A program made the position numbers and the translations under genes. Below the pieces are notes generated by a model. The model saw only the letters and a program-made list of their open reading frames with translations, did not search any database and had not been told where the DNA came from. Below are positions 8,708 through 18,239 of a DNA stretch of 64,000 nucleotides, one piece after another; position 1 is the stretch's first letter, and every line of letters begins with the position of its first letter. The DNA comes from Fibrobacter sp. UBA4223. GTDB lineage: Bacteria; Fibrobacterota; Fibrobacteria; Fibrobacterales; Fibrobacteraceae. The DNA is taken from positions 1 through 64,000 of the forward strand of contig DFTB01000017.1 of the NCBI GenBank assembly GCA_002382975.1, given 5' to 3'.

Positions 8708-10018
8708 TTACTTTGTGCCCGGAATCAGTTCGAGGATTTCTTTGATGCTCATGCACATGTCGTTGGCCTCGAAAGAGCGGTGATGCGTAAGGATGGACTT
8801 CGCCGTGTTCACCATGGCGGGGTATGCGCTGCGGAGCATGTGGTTCGCGTAAATGACGACGTTCACGCCCCAGCTGGCCAGTTCCTCTTCGGTAACATGG
8901 TTGTAGGTCGTCGGTACGACAACCAGGGGTACCGAGGCGTGCTTCTCGCGGAAGCGCTTGCAGAATTCCTTGATGTCATCGCCGGACTTGTCCTTGCTGT
9001 GAATCATGATGCCGTCGGCACCGGCCTCGACATAGGCGAAACAGCGCTCGAGGGCGTCCTCGACAGGCTTGCCCGCGATGAGACTCTCGCACCGGGCGAT
9101 AATCATGAAGTCCTGGGCTATTTGGGCACGCTTGCCTGTGCGAATCTTTTCACAGAAGCCTTCGATGGAATCCTGGGTCTGGATGGCGTCTGTGCCGAAC
9201 AGGGAGTTCTTCTTGAGGCCGACCTTGTCCTCGATGATTACTGCGGAAACGCCAAGACGTTCCAGCGTGCGTACCGTAAACACGAAATGCTCGATCTTTC
9301 CGCCAGTGTCTCCATCATAGATGACCGGCTTGGTCGTGCATTCCAGGGCGTCATTCAGGCCGTGCAGGCGGGTCGTAAGGTCCACCGCCTCAATGTCCGG
9401 CTTGCCCTTGCTAGTGGAGTCCGTAAGGGAACTTGCCCACATGCCGTCGAATTCCTCAGTCTTGTTGTTCACCTTGATCTTGGTCTTCTCGATGATGAGC
9501 CCTGTCAAACCGGAGTGGCTTTCCATAATGCGTACGATTGGTTTTGCTGCGATAAGTCGACGGAGCATCTTCTGACGCACTGCGGGAGTCGTTCCGATTT
9601 CGCGCATCTCTGCGTTCAGGACGGTTGAGGAAATGCCCGGGGTATAGGGAATGTCAACAACCTTGCCGCCCCACTTGGCGATGCAGTCGATAACACGCTG
9701 GCGGGTTTCCTGCTGCACGCCGGTCTTCCAATCGTCGCCATGAACCACATAGTCCGGCTTCAGCTTTTCAAGATTCGGGACATAGTCCAGTGTAGTCTGC
9801 GGTACAACCTGCGCAACGCCCTTGATGTTGGAGACAATCTCCGCACGCTGTTCATACGTCAAGTAAGGCAGACGCTTGTAACTTGCGATGGCCTCGTCTG
9901 TCAGGACCCCTACGGTCACTTCGCCAAGCTTCATAGCTTCGTGAATAATGTTCAGATGTCCGTGGTGAATCAGGTCGGCACTCATGCCGCAATAAACAGT
10001 TGCCATAGTTTTTACCAT
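8708..10018 (-). CDS. aepX: PEP mutase with N-terminal nucleotidyltransferase domain
   Basis: 436 residues in two domains. Residues about 5-135 form a cytidylyltransferase-like fold with an HXGH motif (LIHHGHLNI) and the [10 protein letters not shown] segment. Residues about 150-430 are PEP mutase, which rearranges phosphoenolpyruvate to phosphonopyruvate, with YDGDTGG and the diagnostic [10 protein letters not shown] loop that separates mutases from lyases. The N-terminal domain probably activates the phosphonate as a CMP ester for LicD transfer; that substrate is inferred. The ATG at 10006 is an alternative start. The LicD gene is 6 bases upstream and the reductase 2 bases downstream. Confidence 0.93.
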   Translation of the reverse strand: MVKTMATVYCGMSADLIHHGHLNIIHEAMKLGEVTVGVLTDEAIASYKRLPYLTYEQRAEIVSNIKGVAQVVPQTTLDYVPNLEKLKPDYVVHGDDWKTGVQQETRQRVIDCIAKWGGKVVDIPYTPGISSTVLNAEMREIGTTPAVRQKMLRRLIAAKPIVRIMESHSGLTGLIIEKTKIKVNNKTEEFDGMWASSLTDSTSKGKPDIEAVDLTTRLHGLNDALECTTKPVIYDGDTGGKIEHFVFTVRTLERLGVSAVIIEDKVGLKKNSLFGTDAIQTQDSIEGFCEKIRTGKRAQIAQDFMIIARCESLIAGKPVEDALERCFAYVEAGADGIMIHSKDKSGDDIKEFCKRFREKHASVPLVVVPTTYNHVTEEELASWGVNVVIYANHMLRSAYPAMVNTAKSILTHHRSFEANDMCMSIKEILELIPGTK

Positions 10019-10024
10019 CTCCGC

Positions 10025-10966
10025 TTAAATTGTTTTTTCGAATTCTGACGGAAATACGCCCTTGCATTTGCGGATAAAATCCTTGTATGGCGTATCCAAA
10101 TCAAAAAGTAGATTTCCATGCCATCCGCCACGCTTCTCTATAGGTGGCATTTGCATATAGTCGCCATAGGAAATTTCAAGAACGCGTTTGTATCCTTGGG
10201 GGATGGGAAATTTTAGTCCCTCGAAGTCTACAATTTCCGCCCTATCAAAATCCGACGCATGGAACGTGTCCCTATCAAAGCCGTATGTTGTGCAGGCCAG
10301 CGTTGAAACGTATCCTGTTTCTTCGTTTTCAAACAGACGCGCTAATTGGTGGATTTCTTCGTAGCGTTCGTATGGATCTCTTCCATCGTATTGTGCGATT
10401 CTGATTTTATCCTTTTCCGATGGGTCCGGGTTAGACAGCTTCATGGCGGTCGAATTGTCCAGAATCAATTTGTTGACTCGGTCAAAACGTTCTCGGCCGC
10501 CGTCGATCCGCACGTTATCTAACGGCAAAATATCCAGGAATACGCCGAAATTAGTGCCTTGATATGCGAATGGCCTATCCCACGCTGTCGTGTTGCTGTT
10601 ACGCAACTTGGCATGGGCGTAAAAAAAGCCTTTATCGGTATAGGGTGTCTGGAAGAAATAGGGCTCTTGGAATTCGTCACCATGTTTCAGCAGTTCTTCA
10701 TAATCCTTGCGGGGCATGACGACGTCGGTATCGTCATCCCAGGGAACAAAGCCGTTGTGTCTAACGGCTCCAAGAAGGCTTCCCCAGAAAAGAAAGTACC
10801 TCAGGCCATATTTCTTGCATATCCTGTCAAATGCGGAAAGGAGGTCTAATTCGACTGCCCATATTTTTTTTCGTTCAACGGTCACGAGGAAATCGTTACG
10901 GATTTCTTCCTCAAAGAAACTTTTAGGCAAAAGTCCTTCTTTTATAATTCTTTCACATTCTGTCAT
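10025..10966 (-). CDS. LicD family phospho/phosphono-group transferase
   Basis: 313 residues. The LicD core is clear: LLSAFDRICKKYGLRYFLFWG, then GSLLGAVRHNGFVPWDDDTDV with its acidic metal-binding cluster. LicD proteins move phosphocholine or similar groups from a CDP/CMP carrier to surface glycans. Because it is directly followed by the nucleotidyltransferase-PEP mutase fusion, its likely donor is a CMP-phosphonate. A GAGGA ribosome site lies 5 bases before the ATG. Acts in the cytoplasm on the lipid-linked repeat unit; the acceptor sugar is unknown. Confidence 0.9.
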   Translation of the reverse strand: MTECERIIKEGLLPKSFFEEEIRNDFLVTVERKKIWAVELDLLSAFDRICKKYGLRYFLFWGSLLGAVRHNGFVPWDDDTDVVMPRKDYEELLKHGDEFQEPYFFQTPYTDKGFFYAHAKLRNSNTTAWDRPFAYQGTNFGVFLDILPLDNVRIDGGRERFDRVNKLILDNSTAMKLSNPDPSEKDKIRIAQYDGRDPYERYEEIHQLARLFENEETGYVSTLACTTYGFDRDTFHASDFDRAEIVDFEGLKFPIPQGYKRVLEISYGDYMQMPPIEKRGGWHGNLLFDLDTPYKDFIRKCKGVFPSEFEKTI

Positions 10967-10984
10967 GCAGTCCTCGGCCTATTT

Positions 10985-11818
10985 TTATAATTCCATTTTA
11001 AATAGCCCGCCTGCGGCAAATTCGCTGGGCGTGCCATCGTCATGCATAGCTGTTGTAACAAATAGCGTCTTGCGGTCTTTCCCGCCAATGGTGCAGCTGG
11101 AAACATTTTTTACCGGAATGGAGTATTCCTTCAAGCATTTTCCAGTAGATGGATTCCACTTGCGCACACGATATCCGCCCCATTCTGCAACATAGATGTT
11201 CCCGTCGCAATCAGCGCACATTCCGTCGGGAACGCCTTCGCCGTCGATTTCAACGACATACTTGTCAAGCTTACAGTCCCCAGTTCGTACATCGTACACA
11301 TAACGGCCCACTTTTTTTGTAGGCGTATCAATGAAGTAAAGATAACGGCTGTCAGGAGAAAATGCTATCCCGTTCGAGATGCTTGTTTTTTCAATAATTT
11401 TCTTTATGCCCGAACCATCCATGTTTGCCGAGTAAAGGCAATTTTCTCCCGGAGCAAACCGCTTGTAACCGGTCGTTCCCATAAGGATCCTGCCGGCAGG
11501 GTCGTAGTCACCATCGTTATAGCGTAAGGTTTTGTCGGAATTTGCCTGGAACAAAAACTCGTCCTTTCCGGAAGCGATATCCAGTTCGTAAATTCCGTCG
11601 TAGGCTGCGTAGATTATTTTCTCGCCGCCTTTAAAAACGGCGAATCCCACCTGTCCATGCGTCTTGAATGTTCTGACGAACTGTCCCTCTTCATCTATCA
11701 GGAATATGCGCTCTTGTTCAATGGAAACGCAGAGAAGTGCGTTGAGCTCATTGCTCCAACGAGGCCCTTCTAAAAGGGTCGAGCCTGCGTAAAAGACTAA
11801 CTGCGCTTCGTTCACCAT
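10985..11818 (-). CDS. SMP-30/gluconolactonase family protein
   Basis: 277 residues with the six-bladed propeller pattern of the SMP-30/gluconolactonase/LRE family: LLEGPRWSNELNALLCV at the start, RYNDGDYDPAGRILMGT (metal-site Asn/Asp) in the middle, SNGIAFSPDSRYLYF and PDGMCADCDGNIYVAEW later. Family members hydrolyse sugar lactones or other esters with a divalent metal. No signal peptide is present. It lies between the SDR and licD genes in the minus-strand run, so a role in making or modifying an unusual sugar is likely, but the substrate is not evident. Confidence 0.85.
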   Translation of the reverse strand: MVNEAQLVFYAGSTLLEGPRWSNELNALLCVSIEQERIFLIDEEGQFVRTFKTHGQVGFAVFKGGEKIIYAAYDGIYELDIASGKDEFLFQANSDKTLRYNDGDYDPAGRILMGTTGYKRFAPGENCLYSANMDGSGIKKIIEKTSISNGIAFSPDSRYLYFIDTPTKKVGRYVYDVRTGDCKLDKYVVEIDGEGVPDGMCADCDGNIYVAEWGGYRVRKWNPSTGKCLKEYSIPVKNVSSCTIGGKDRKTLFVTTAMHDDGTPSEFAAGGLFKMEL

Positions 11819-11827
11819 CGCTCTCTA

Positions 11828-12595
11828 TTAAATTAGTTCGCCACCGTTTAACGTGAACTCGGATCCGGTAAGCATGCTGGAGGAATCACTCAAAAGATAC
11901 ATCATTCCGGGGACAATGTCATCCGTTTCTGTCATGCGTCCCATCGGAATGGCCTTTGCAGCTTCTTTTCGAAGATCTGCTTCAGAAATTCCTTGTGACT
12001 TTCTGAGTGCGAGCTCGCCGTCAGTTGGGGTCCATCCCATGACGAGGTAGTTGCAGCGGATTTTGTCTTCAGCATAATGCCGGGCAATGTGATTCGACAG
12101 CGTAAAGAGAGCACCCTTGGCACAAGCGTAGGCGGTGCGATCCTTGTTCCCGCGCCTATGGTGCGTTGATCCGACCAAGACGATGGATCCGCCACCCGTC
12201 TTTTGCATCAGTTTAACGGCTTCCTGACAGCAGAAAAAGGCGGCCTTGATGTCAATGTCAAAGACTTCGTTGAAAAGGCTTTCGGAACATTCCGTGAGGG
12301 ATGCCGCAGGCGTGATGCCGGCATAATTCACGAATCCGTCCAGCTTGTTACACTTGCTTGCAACGAAGGCGAAAAGTTCGCGGATAGATTCGACGCTGTG
12401 CAAGTCTGTCTTCTTGAACTCGATGGAGCCGGGGGCGCCTTTGGCTGCCTCGATAATGCGGGCAGCACTCGCTTCGTCGCGACCGGAAATGACCACGTGC
12501 GCACCGTCAGCGGCGCACTGCAGGGCCAGCTGCTTGCCGACTCCCTTCGTGCCTCCCGAAATGACAATGATTTTCTTGTCCAGAGATATTTCCAT
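11828..12595 (-). CDS. Short-chain dehydrogenase/reductase
   Basis: 255 residues. The classical SDR fold is shown by the cofactor motif SGGTKGVGKQLAL near residue 14, the NYAG segment (in place of NNAG), the catalytic Ser in LVGSTHH and the YACAKGA active site (YXXXK). The C-terminal TGSEFTLNGGE segment is usual. It oxidises or reduces a hydroxyl/keto group with NAD(P). A GGAGGG ribosome site precedes the start. Position between ATP-grasp and SMP-30 genes suggests sugar or sugar-acid chemistry; the substrate is unknown. Confidence 0.88.
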   Translation of the reverse strand: MEISLDKKIIVISGGTKGVGKQLALQCAADGAHVVISGRDEASAARIIEAAKGAPGSIEFKKTDLHSVESIRELFAFVASKCNKLDGFVNYAGITPAASLTECSESLFNEVFDIDIKAAFFCCQEAVKLMQKTGGGSIVLVGSTHHRRGNKDRTAYACAKGALFTLSNHIARHYAEDKIRCNYLVMGWTPTDGELALRKSQGISEADLRKEAAKAIPMGRMTETDDIVPGMMYLLSDSSSMLTGSEFTLNGGELI

Positions 12596-12603
12596 GGTCC
12601 CTC

Positions 12604-13872
12604 CTACATGGCGCTCAGCAGAGACGGAAGAATCAGGTTTTCGCCCTGCGCGTCGGTTACGGCTAGGTGGCTTTCAAAATCCTTGAGAATGGCGGCAAGT
12701 TCTGCCTTGCTTTCGCAATGCATAAAGATGCGGAGGAATACCTGGCGTTCTGTGCCCAACATATTCGGGGTGATTTCGTCGCCGATTTCAAAACGGTCAA
12801 TCACGAAGTCTACGGAGGGGTGGTTCTTTACAAAGTCAAGCCCCTTGATGTCCGCAATTTTTCCGCTTTTCAGCAAGAACCATACAACTGCAGCGCTTTT
12901 GCCATGCATGTTGGCATCGTTCTTGGCTTCAAAATTTCCGTCGGTGGTTTCGACGTAGTCCATGGAACCGGTAAGGGCGAAATTCACCAGCATTTTTCGC
13001 TGGTCAAAATCGTTCATGTACTTGAGAATCAAGTGGAATCCACCGCCCTGAAGGCGGAAGCCGGGGTCATACACGTAGAAGTGCCCGTCTTCGCAGAATG
13101 CGGAAACGTAGAGCACGCCGTTTTTCAGGCCCAGTTCCTGGAACATCTTCACGTATTTCGGATGTTCGTTCTTAATGAATTCGTCGTAGTACTTGGAAAC
13201 AAAAACGTCGCCTACGCAAATGGGCGTGGCGCTCGTGTTTGTGCGCAAGGTATAGCGGTCCGAAAGGCTGGACAAATAAACTTTCCCGTCTACAATGGTG
13301 TAGTAGATGCTCAAATCGTCGCATTCCATATAGCGCTCGATAAGCACGGTCTGGGTGCGTGATTCTTTCTTTGCGCGTTCAATGCAACCGTCCAGTTCTT
13401 CGCGGCTACGGCAAAGGGTGATTCCCTTGCCGGAATTGCTGTCGGCAGGCTTGACGATTACAGGGAATTTAATGGCGTCCTTATTGCCGGGCGAATATTC
13501 GGGGATTCCTTCGATGCCAAACTTTTTGCAGGTTTCCTTGAAGTGGCGCTTGTTCGTGAAAGCCTTTACGGTTTCTTCGTTTCCGTAGCAGGGAACTCCG
13601 AGCCGTGCGCAAAGCTTTTGGTAGGGGGCAATCAGTGGGTCTGCAACGCCGACAAGGACGCCGTCCACTTTCTCGTTAACCGCCATTTCATAAAGGGCAT
13701 CGACATTCATGGCGTCGATATTGTAGCTGATGTCAGAAACTTTTTTGGCGGGAGCCTGCGGGTCGTAATCCGTTACGATTGTCGTGACACCCATTTCCTG
13801 GGCGACCTTGACGATGTTGGCAGTTTCAGGATTCGCTCCCAGGATAAGAAGTTTTTTGCCGTTTAAATTCAT
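12604..13872 (-). CDS. ATP-grasp domain protein
   Basis: 422 residues. An N-terminal pre-ATP-grasp Rossmann-like domain (KLLILGANPETANIVKVAQE) is followed by an ATP-grasp core with FPVIVKPADSNSGKGI, the lysine/glycine-rich ATP loop, and VLIERYMECDDLSIYY. The C-terminal region around GFRLQGGGFH resembles carboxylate-amine ligases of the carbamoyl-phosphate synthase/PurT-like group. Such enzymes join a carboxylate, through an acyl phosphate, to an amine. In this cluster it may amidate a sugar acid or attach an amino acid to a sugar. That role is inferred only. Confidence 0.85.
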   Translation of the reverse strand: MNLNGKKLLILGANPETANIVKVAQEMGVTTIVTDYDPQAPAKKVSDISYNIDAMNVDALYEMAVNEKVDGVLVGVADPLIAPYQKLCARLGVPCYGNEETVKAFTNKRHFKETCKKFGIEGIPEYSPGNKDAIKFPVIVKPADSNSGKGITLCRSREELDGCIERAKKESRTQTVLIERYMECDDLSIYYTIVDGKVYLSSLSDRYTLRTNTSATPICVGDVFVSKYYDEFIKNEHPKYVKMFQELGLKNGVLYVSAFCEDGHFYVYDPGFRLQGGGFHLILKYMNDFDQRKMLVNFALTGSMDYVETTDGNFEAKNDANMHGKSAAVVWFLLKSGKIADIKGLDFVKNHPSVDFVIDRFEIGDEITPNMLGTERQVFLRIFMHCESKAELAAILKDFESHLAVTDAQGENLILPSLLSAM

Positions 13873-13886
13873 AAAGGCCCTGTTGT

Positions 13887-15125
13887 TTACTTGTTAAAAA
13901 TCTCTTGACTGTCCAGACGCAAGAAGTGGCTTAACGCGTTTTCGACTTTGTCGTCTTCGGTGTGGATAGAAAGTATTTTTGCGGATTCAATCCCCATAGA
14001 GATGAGTCGTTTGCGCATAGATTGTGTTGCCTGGCTATCGACTGTTCCAAGTACGATATAATCAAATTTTGTCTCGAGCAGTTTTTCGAGCGGATCAACA
14101 TTCAAACAACAGCGCCTATATTCCCAATAATCATAATCAACCCATGCCGTAATATCACAATGGTTCCTTTCGCGGAGCCTTTTTTCAAGTTGCTGACCAA
14201 ATGTCCCTGCTCCGCAAATGGCTACGCGTTTGCCTTTGAGGTCTTTCTCGAACGGAAGGTATTTCGTTTCGCCAGCCGAATCGACAATGCCGCCGGAACG
14301 AATGATACATGTGCTAAGCACGTATTTTTGCAGTTGCTGCCTTAAGTTTAAGCTTGAGGGATATCGGTCTATTGCGCAATCAATTTGATTGTAGAGAATC
14401 TGTAGTTGCGAAATTTCCTGTTCAAAAGGCTTTGACTTTTTGAGCATGGAATCTTCACGCTGGCGGTAATGATACGAAAAATTATTCGTGACGAGCACTC
14501 TCTTGCATTTTAGCAAGGCTGGATAAACAACAGCGCCGTCTTCGCCAATGGAAATCCGGTCGTCAATTCCCAGTTGAATATCTTCGATGACTTCTCGTTT
14601 AAAGAGTTTGTTCCATAGATATGTCGTTATCCCGTGACGGAAAAATGCTCCCGTAGAAATCATGTTAGAAAACAGGTTTCCCAGTTTTTCGCCTTCGTAG
14701 CAGCCGGCTGGAACCACATTTGACATTGGAGTTGACGAGTCAAACAGATCCCGGCTAAAGCCGGCAACCACCGCATCACAGCCGTTATCTTCTATTTTCA
14801 AAAGTAGATCTGAATAGTAATCGGGGCTAATCCAGTCGTCACCATCGACATAGCCGACGTATTTTCCTTTTGCAATTTGCATGGCGGTTTTCCTTGCCGA
14901 GACGAGACCGCCATTTGCTTTGTGAATGACCTTGATGCGATTGTCCTTTTGCGTATAAAGATCGCAGATTTCGCCACTCCGGTCGGTCGAGCCATCATCA
15001 ACAACAATGATTTCTAGTTGCTTGTATTTCTGTTTGATGATGCTCTCTAAGCATATCCCGATATACCGTTCTATATTGTAGACCGGGACAAGGACGCTTA
15101 TAAGTGGCAGACAAGGCACAGTCAT
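13887..15125 (-). CDS. Family 2 glycosyltransferase with C-terminal Rossmann-like domain
   Basis: 412 residues from the ATG at 15125; a TTG at 15155 would add ten residues and overlap the aminotransferase gene. Residues about 10-220 form a GT-A domain: PLISVLVPVYNIERYI, EIIVVDDGSTDRSG and YVDGDDWISPD. Residues about 290-400 carry a second nucleotide-binding-like domain with KRVAICGAGTFGQQL and DYIVLGTVDSQ, like the NAD/SAM-type Rossmann tails seen on some glycosyltransferases and methyltransferases. The tail may add a regulatory or second catalytic activity. No membrane segments are visible. Confidence 0.86.
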   Translation of the reverse strand: MTVPCLPLISVLVPVYNIERYIGICLESIIKQKYKQLEIIVVDDGSTDRSGEICDLYTQKDNRIKVIHKANGGLVSARKTAMQIAKGKYVGYVDGDDWISPDYYSDLLLKIEDNGCDAVVAGFSRDLFDSSTPMSNVVPAGCYEGEKLGNLFSNMISTGAFFRHGITTYLWNKLFKREVIEDIQLGIDDRISIGEDGAVVYPALLKCKRVLVTNNFSYHYRQREDSMLKKSKPFEQEISQLQILYNQIDCAIDRYPSSLNLRQQLQKYVLSTCIIRSGGIVDSAGETKYLPFEKDLKGKRVAICGAGTFGQQLEKRLRERNHCDITAWVDYDYWEYRRCCLNVDPLEKLLETKFDYIVLGTVDSQATQSMRKRLISMGIESAKILSIHTEDDKVENALSHFLRLDSQEIFNK

Positions 15126-15138
15126 TTTTTTTGATAAA

Positions 15139-16251
15139 TTATTTGTTGCGGACAAGGCTTAAAATCCGTTCCACATCGGCTTCAGTCAATCCTGCATGCA
15201 TCGGCAAACAAATAACCTCGTCAGCCATGCGATTCGCAACAGGAAGGTTCTCCCTTGATGCCGACGGAAGGCCGCGATAGATGGCGAAATTCGATATCAG
15301 CGGGTAGAAGTAGCGACGACCGAGGACGTTGTGTTCCTTCATTTTCGCATAAAGGGCGTCACGGCTTATGCCGTACTCCTTCTCATTCACGAATATCGGG
15401 AAGTACGAGTAATTGTAGGTCACGTCGTCGCGTTCCTTGAACATCGAAATGCCGGGAACATTCGCTAGCGCGGCACGGTACTTTTGCGCGGCTTTCTTGC
15501 GGTCAGCTATAGCGTCGTCGATGTGCTTGAGATTGCAGAGGCCGTACGCCGAACGGATTTCATCCATCTTACTGTTGATGCCCGGGGCAACCACTGTCGT
15601 TTCGCCGGCAAAGCCAAAATTCTTTAGGTAGTCTATGCGCTTCTTGGTGCGGGCGTCATGGCAGATAAGAGCTCCGCCTTCAATAGTATTGTATGTCTTG
15701 GTCGCATGGAAACTCAGCGTGTTCATGTCTCCTGCATCCAAGATGGTTCGACCATTCACCTTCACGTTGAAGGCATGGGCGGCATCGTAGATAACGGCAA
15801 GACCGTAGCGGTCTGCTATTTCTTGAATAGCCTCGATGTCGCACGGGTTGCCGTACACGTGCACCGGCATAATTGCCGTTGTCTTCGGCGTAATTGCTTC
15901 TTCGATCTTCTGCGGGTCGAGGTTGCCTGTTGTCGGGTCTACATCGACAAATACCGGAGTAAGGCCATTCCACCAAATGGAATGCGTTGTGGCAACAAAA
16001 CTGTATGGGGTCGTGATGACTTCGCCCGTAATACGCATTGCCTGCAGGGCCGTAATCAGTGGAAGGGTCCCGTTCGTGAACAGGCTGATATACTCAACCC
16101 CTAGGTATTCTGCAAGAGCTTTTTCAAGTTCCTTGTGGTAGAACCCGTTGTTGGTGAGCCACTTACGGTCCCAAATATCCTTGAGTAGGGGGATGAACTC
16201 GTCTAAGTTCGGGAGCAGGGGACTTGTAACGGTAATAAGCTTGTCGTTCAT
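15139..16251 (-). CDS. DegT/DnrJ/EryC1/StrS-type PLP aminotransferase
   Basis: 370 residues. Family signatures are LFTNGTLPLITALQA (PLP phosphate site), ITTPYSFVATTHSI, VYDAAHAFNV and the Schiff-base lysine in SFHATKTYNTIEGGA. These enzymes place an amino group on a keto sugar nucleotide in the cytoplasm, giving amino-deoxy sugars. The VYGNPCDIEAIQEIADRYG segment is typical. It is upstream of a glycosyltransferase on the same strand. A TATATTTG element lies just upstream of its ATG, so a promoter may start here. An alternative role as aminoethylphosphonate transaminase is unlikely, since that family differs. Confidence 0.9.
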   Translation of the reverse strand: MNDKLITVTSPLLPNLDEFIPLLKDIWDRKWLTNNGFYHKELEKALAEYLGVEYISLFTNGTLPLITALQAMRITGEVITTPYSFVATTHSIWWNGLTPVFVDVDPTTGNLDPQKIEEAITPKTTAIMPVHVYGNPCDIEAIQEIADRYGLAVIYDAAHAFNVKVNGRTILDAGDMNTLSFHATKTYNTIEGGALICHDARTKKRIDYLKNFGFAGETTVVAPGINSKMDEIRSAYGLCNLKHIDDAIADRKKAAQKYRAALANVPGISMFKERDDVTYNYSYFPIFVNEKEYGISRDALYAKMKEHNVLGRRYFYPLISNFAIYRGLPSASRENLPVANRMADEVICLPMHAGLTEADVERILSLVRNK

Positions 16252-16320
16252 GACATCAAATATAGATGTTTATTGTGTCATGTGACTATCTAAACGACAA
16301 AATAGACGGTTTCTAACGCT

Positions 16321-17358
16321 TTACTGCTGCATGCTCTGGATGGTTTTGGTGAACATCGTTTCAAGATCTGTCTGTGCCGCCCAGCCGAGTTCTTTCAGTT
16401 TTGAGACGTCAAGATTCATGTGCAGTGTTTTTGCGTATCCGAAGCTTGAAATATCGGCTTCTTGTATTACTACCTGTATTTTGTTTTCGGCGATTTTTTG
16501 TGCCACCAATTGGGCCATTTCGAAGATGGAACAGTAAGTACTTTCGTTGGCGGCATTGTATGCTTCGCCGGCATGCCCCTTAGTTAAGACAGTGAGAATG
16601 GCTGTTGCGGCATCTAGGGTGTATAGGTAATTTCGCTTGGTTTCTCCCTTGGTCCGTAAAATGATATCCCTATTCTCGATAACGCACCTAGCCAATTCGG
16701 CGAAAATCCTTCCGTCTTTGTACTGGACCCCAGGCCCAAAAGTCTGGGTGAGTCGGACTACTTTTGCGGGAACACCTCGTTCGCTTGCATAGGCCGTGCA
16801 AAGAGATTCGCAAAGGCGCTTGCTTTCGGGGTAGCTAGTACGAACATTCATGGTGTCTAGGTCGGTTCCGTGGGTTTCGAAAATTTTGTCGTCGTTGTTG
16901 GGCGTTCCGTAGACTTCCATGCTTGAAAGGTATACAAATCCCTTGACCTTCTTTTCGCTTGCTAGTTCAAGCAGGTTTTTGGTTCCTCCGATGGCGATGT
17001 CTATGACTTTAGTTGGAGCTTCGACAAAAGATTTACTAGAGGTTTCGCTAGCCGCATGAATAATGTAGTCGATAGGGTCATTAGTTAGAATTGGGTTCCG
17101 GATATCGCCATTGACATAGGTAATTTGGCTGTTTGGGCCAAGGGTACGGAAAATAGAATCGGCTTTGTCTTTGTTGCGAACCAGTGCTATAATCTTTGCC
17201 GATGGAACGTTTGTGACAATCGTCTTGACGATGGTGCTGCCGATAAGGCCTGTGGCACCAGAGATAAAGATGCTCTTGTTTTCTAGGGCCTTGAAAATGT
17301 CGGCGTTTTGCGGACCGAGCTCCTTGATGTCTCCAATCAGTGATTCCTCAGAATACAT
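16321..17358 (-). CDS. NAD-dependent epimerase/dehydratase family protein
   Basis: 345 residues. An extended SDR with the NAD motif SGATGLIGSTIVK near residue 33, DYIIHAASETSSK, LSSMEVYG (catalytic Ser) and SYPESKRLCE (YXXXK, with Tyr and Lys). These proteins epimerise, dehydrate or reduce nucleotide sugars. It is followed upstream, after two bases, by an IspD/TarI-like cytidylyltransferase, so its substrate could be a CDP-linked sugar or sugar alcohol. A GGAG ribosome site precedes the ATG. Confidence 0.88.
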   Translation of the reverse strand: MYSEESLIGDIKELGPQNADIFKALENKSIFISGATGLIGSTIVKTIVTNVPSAKIIALVRNKDKADSIFRTLGPNSQITYVNGDIRNPILTNDPIDYIIHAASETSSKSFVEAPTKVIDIAIGGTKNLLELASEKKVKGFVYLSSMEVYGTPNNDDKIFETHGTDLDTMNVRTSYPESKRLCESLCTAYASERGVPAKVVRLTQTFGPGVQYKDGRIFAELARCVIENRDIILRTKGETKRNYLYTLDAATAILTVLTKGHAGEAYNAANESTYCSIFEMAQLVAQKIAENKIQVVIQEADISSFGYAKTLHMNLDVSKLKELGWAAQTDLETMFTKTIQSMQQ

Positions 17359-17360
17359 TG

Positions 17361-18086
17361 CTACTCCAATCCGTAAATTTGCGCGTCTTCCTTGACCTGC
17401 AATATGGCCCTCATTGTGTAGAAGTCATCGGGCGTTGTGATTTTGATGTTTTCGTAAGGTCCGTCAGTCATATGGAGTTGGTAGCCATAATGTTGCATTA
17501 GGGTACAAGAGTCTATAAAGTCGTGAATGTTTTCTGAAAGGGCTTTTTCGTGTGCGGCGAGGATGTCTTTGAGCCAGAAGCACTGGGGGGCTTTTGCAAC
17601 CCTAGAATGAGCCCTATCGGGGACGAGGACGATTCCCTTATTGTTGTCTATTTCGACAATGGTCTCCTTGACGATAGCCCCTGTAATTGACGAACCGAAT
17701 TGCTTGACGCATTGAATGTTCTGTGTGAGCAGTTGGGGGTTGATAAGTGGACGAACTCCGTCGTGAATTAAGACAACAGAAGGCTCGTCTTTGGCAATGT
17801 CCTTTGCGGCAAGAAGTCCGTTGTAAATAGAGAGCTGTCCGGTTTCGCCACCGGCAGCGACGGCCCTAACCTTTTTTAGGTGGTGCTTGTCGATTAGGTT
17901 GTTGAGGTGGTCAATCCATTCCTTTACGCAGACGACAACTATAGCGTCTATGTCACTGCAATTTTCAAAGTGATTTAGGGTGTGTATGATAATAGGTTTA
18001 TCATGGATTTTTAAGAATTGCTTTGGCAGGTCCTTGCTATGCATGCGAGTCCCGACACCGCCTGCGAAAATAACGCCAATATTCAT
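17361..18086 (-). CDS. IspD/TarI family cytidylyltransferase
   Basis: 241 residues. The N-terminus [20 protein letters not shown] is the CTP-binding loop of the IspD/TarI family, followed by [11 protein letters not shown] and the late segment [10 protein letters not shown]. IspD makes CDP-methylerythritol for isoprenoids; TarI makes CDP-ribitol for surface polymers. The position at the head of the polysaccharide run, 2 bases from an epimerase gene, and the [12 protein letters not shown] segment favour a TarI-like role, but a housekeeping IspD role cannot be excluded. It is divergent from hddA, with about 150 bases between. Confidence 0.82.
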   Translation of the reverse strand: MNIGVIFAGGVGTRMHSKDLPKQFLKIHDKPIIIHTLNHFENCSDIDAIVVVCVKEWIDHLNNLIDKHHLKKVRAVAAGGETGQLSIYNGLLAAKDIAKDEPSVVLIHDGVRPLINPQLLTQNIQCVKQFGSSITGAIVKETIVEIDNNKGIVLVPDRAHSRVAKAPQCFWLKDILAAHEKALSENIHDFIDSCTLMQHYGYQLHMTDGPYENIKITTPDDFYTMRAILQVKEDAQIYGLE

Positions 18087-18239
18087 AATAGATTTTACCT
18101 CAACGTCTTAAAAATAAATAATTGTTGGGAGCGTGAAGACAAAGTCCTCAAAAAGGAAGCAAAATTGGTTGGGCTCGTAGCTCCCGACGGATTATCTATG
18201 CTATTTTTACAACAACGACTAGAGAAAAATGGAGAAAAA

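Noticed and set aside
18018..18239. N-terminal extension of hddA by 74 codons
   Set aside because: It has no homology, overlaps the divergent ispD-like gene, and the GHMP kinase start has its own GGAG site at the later ATG.
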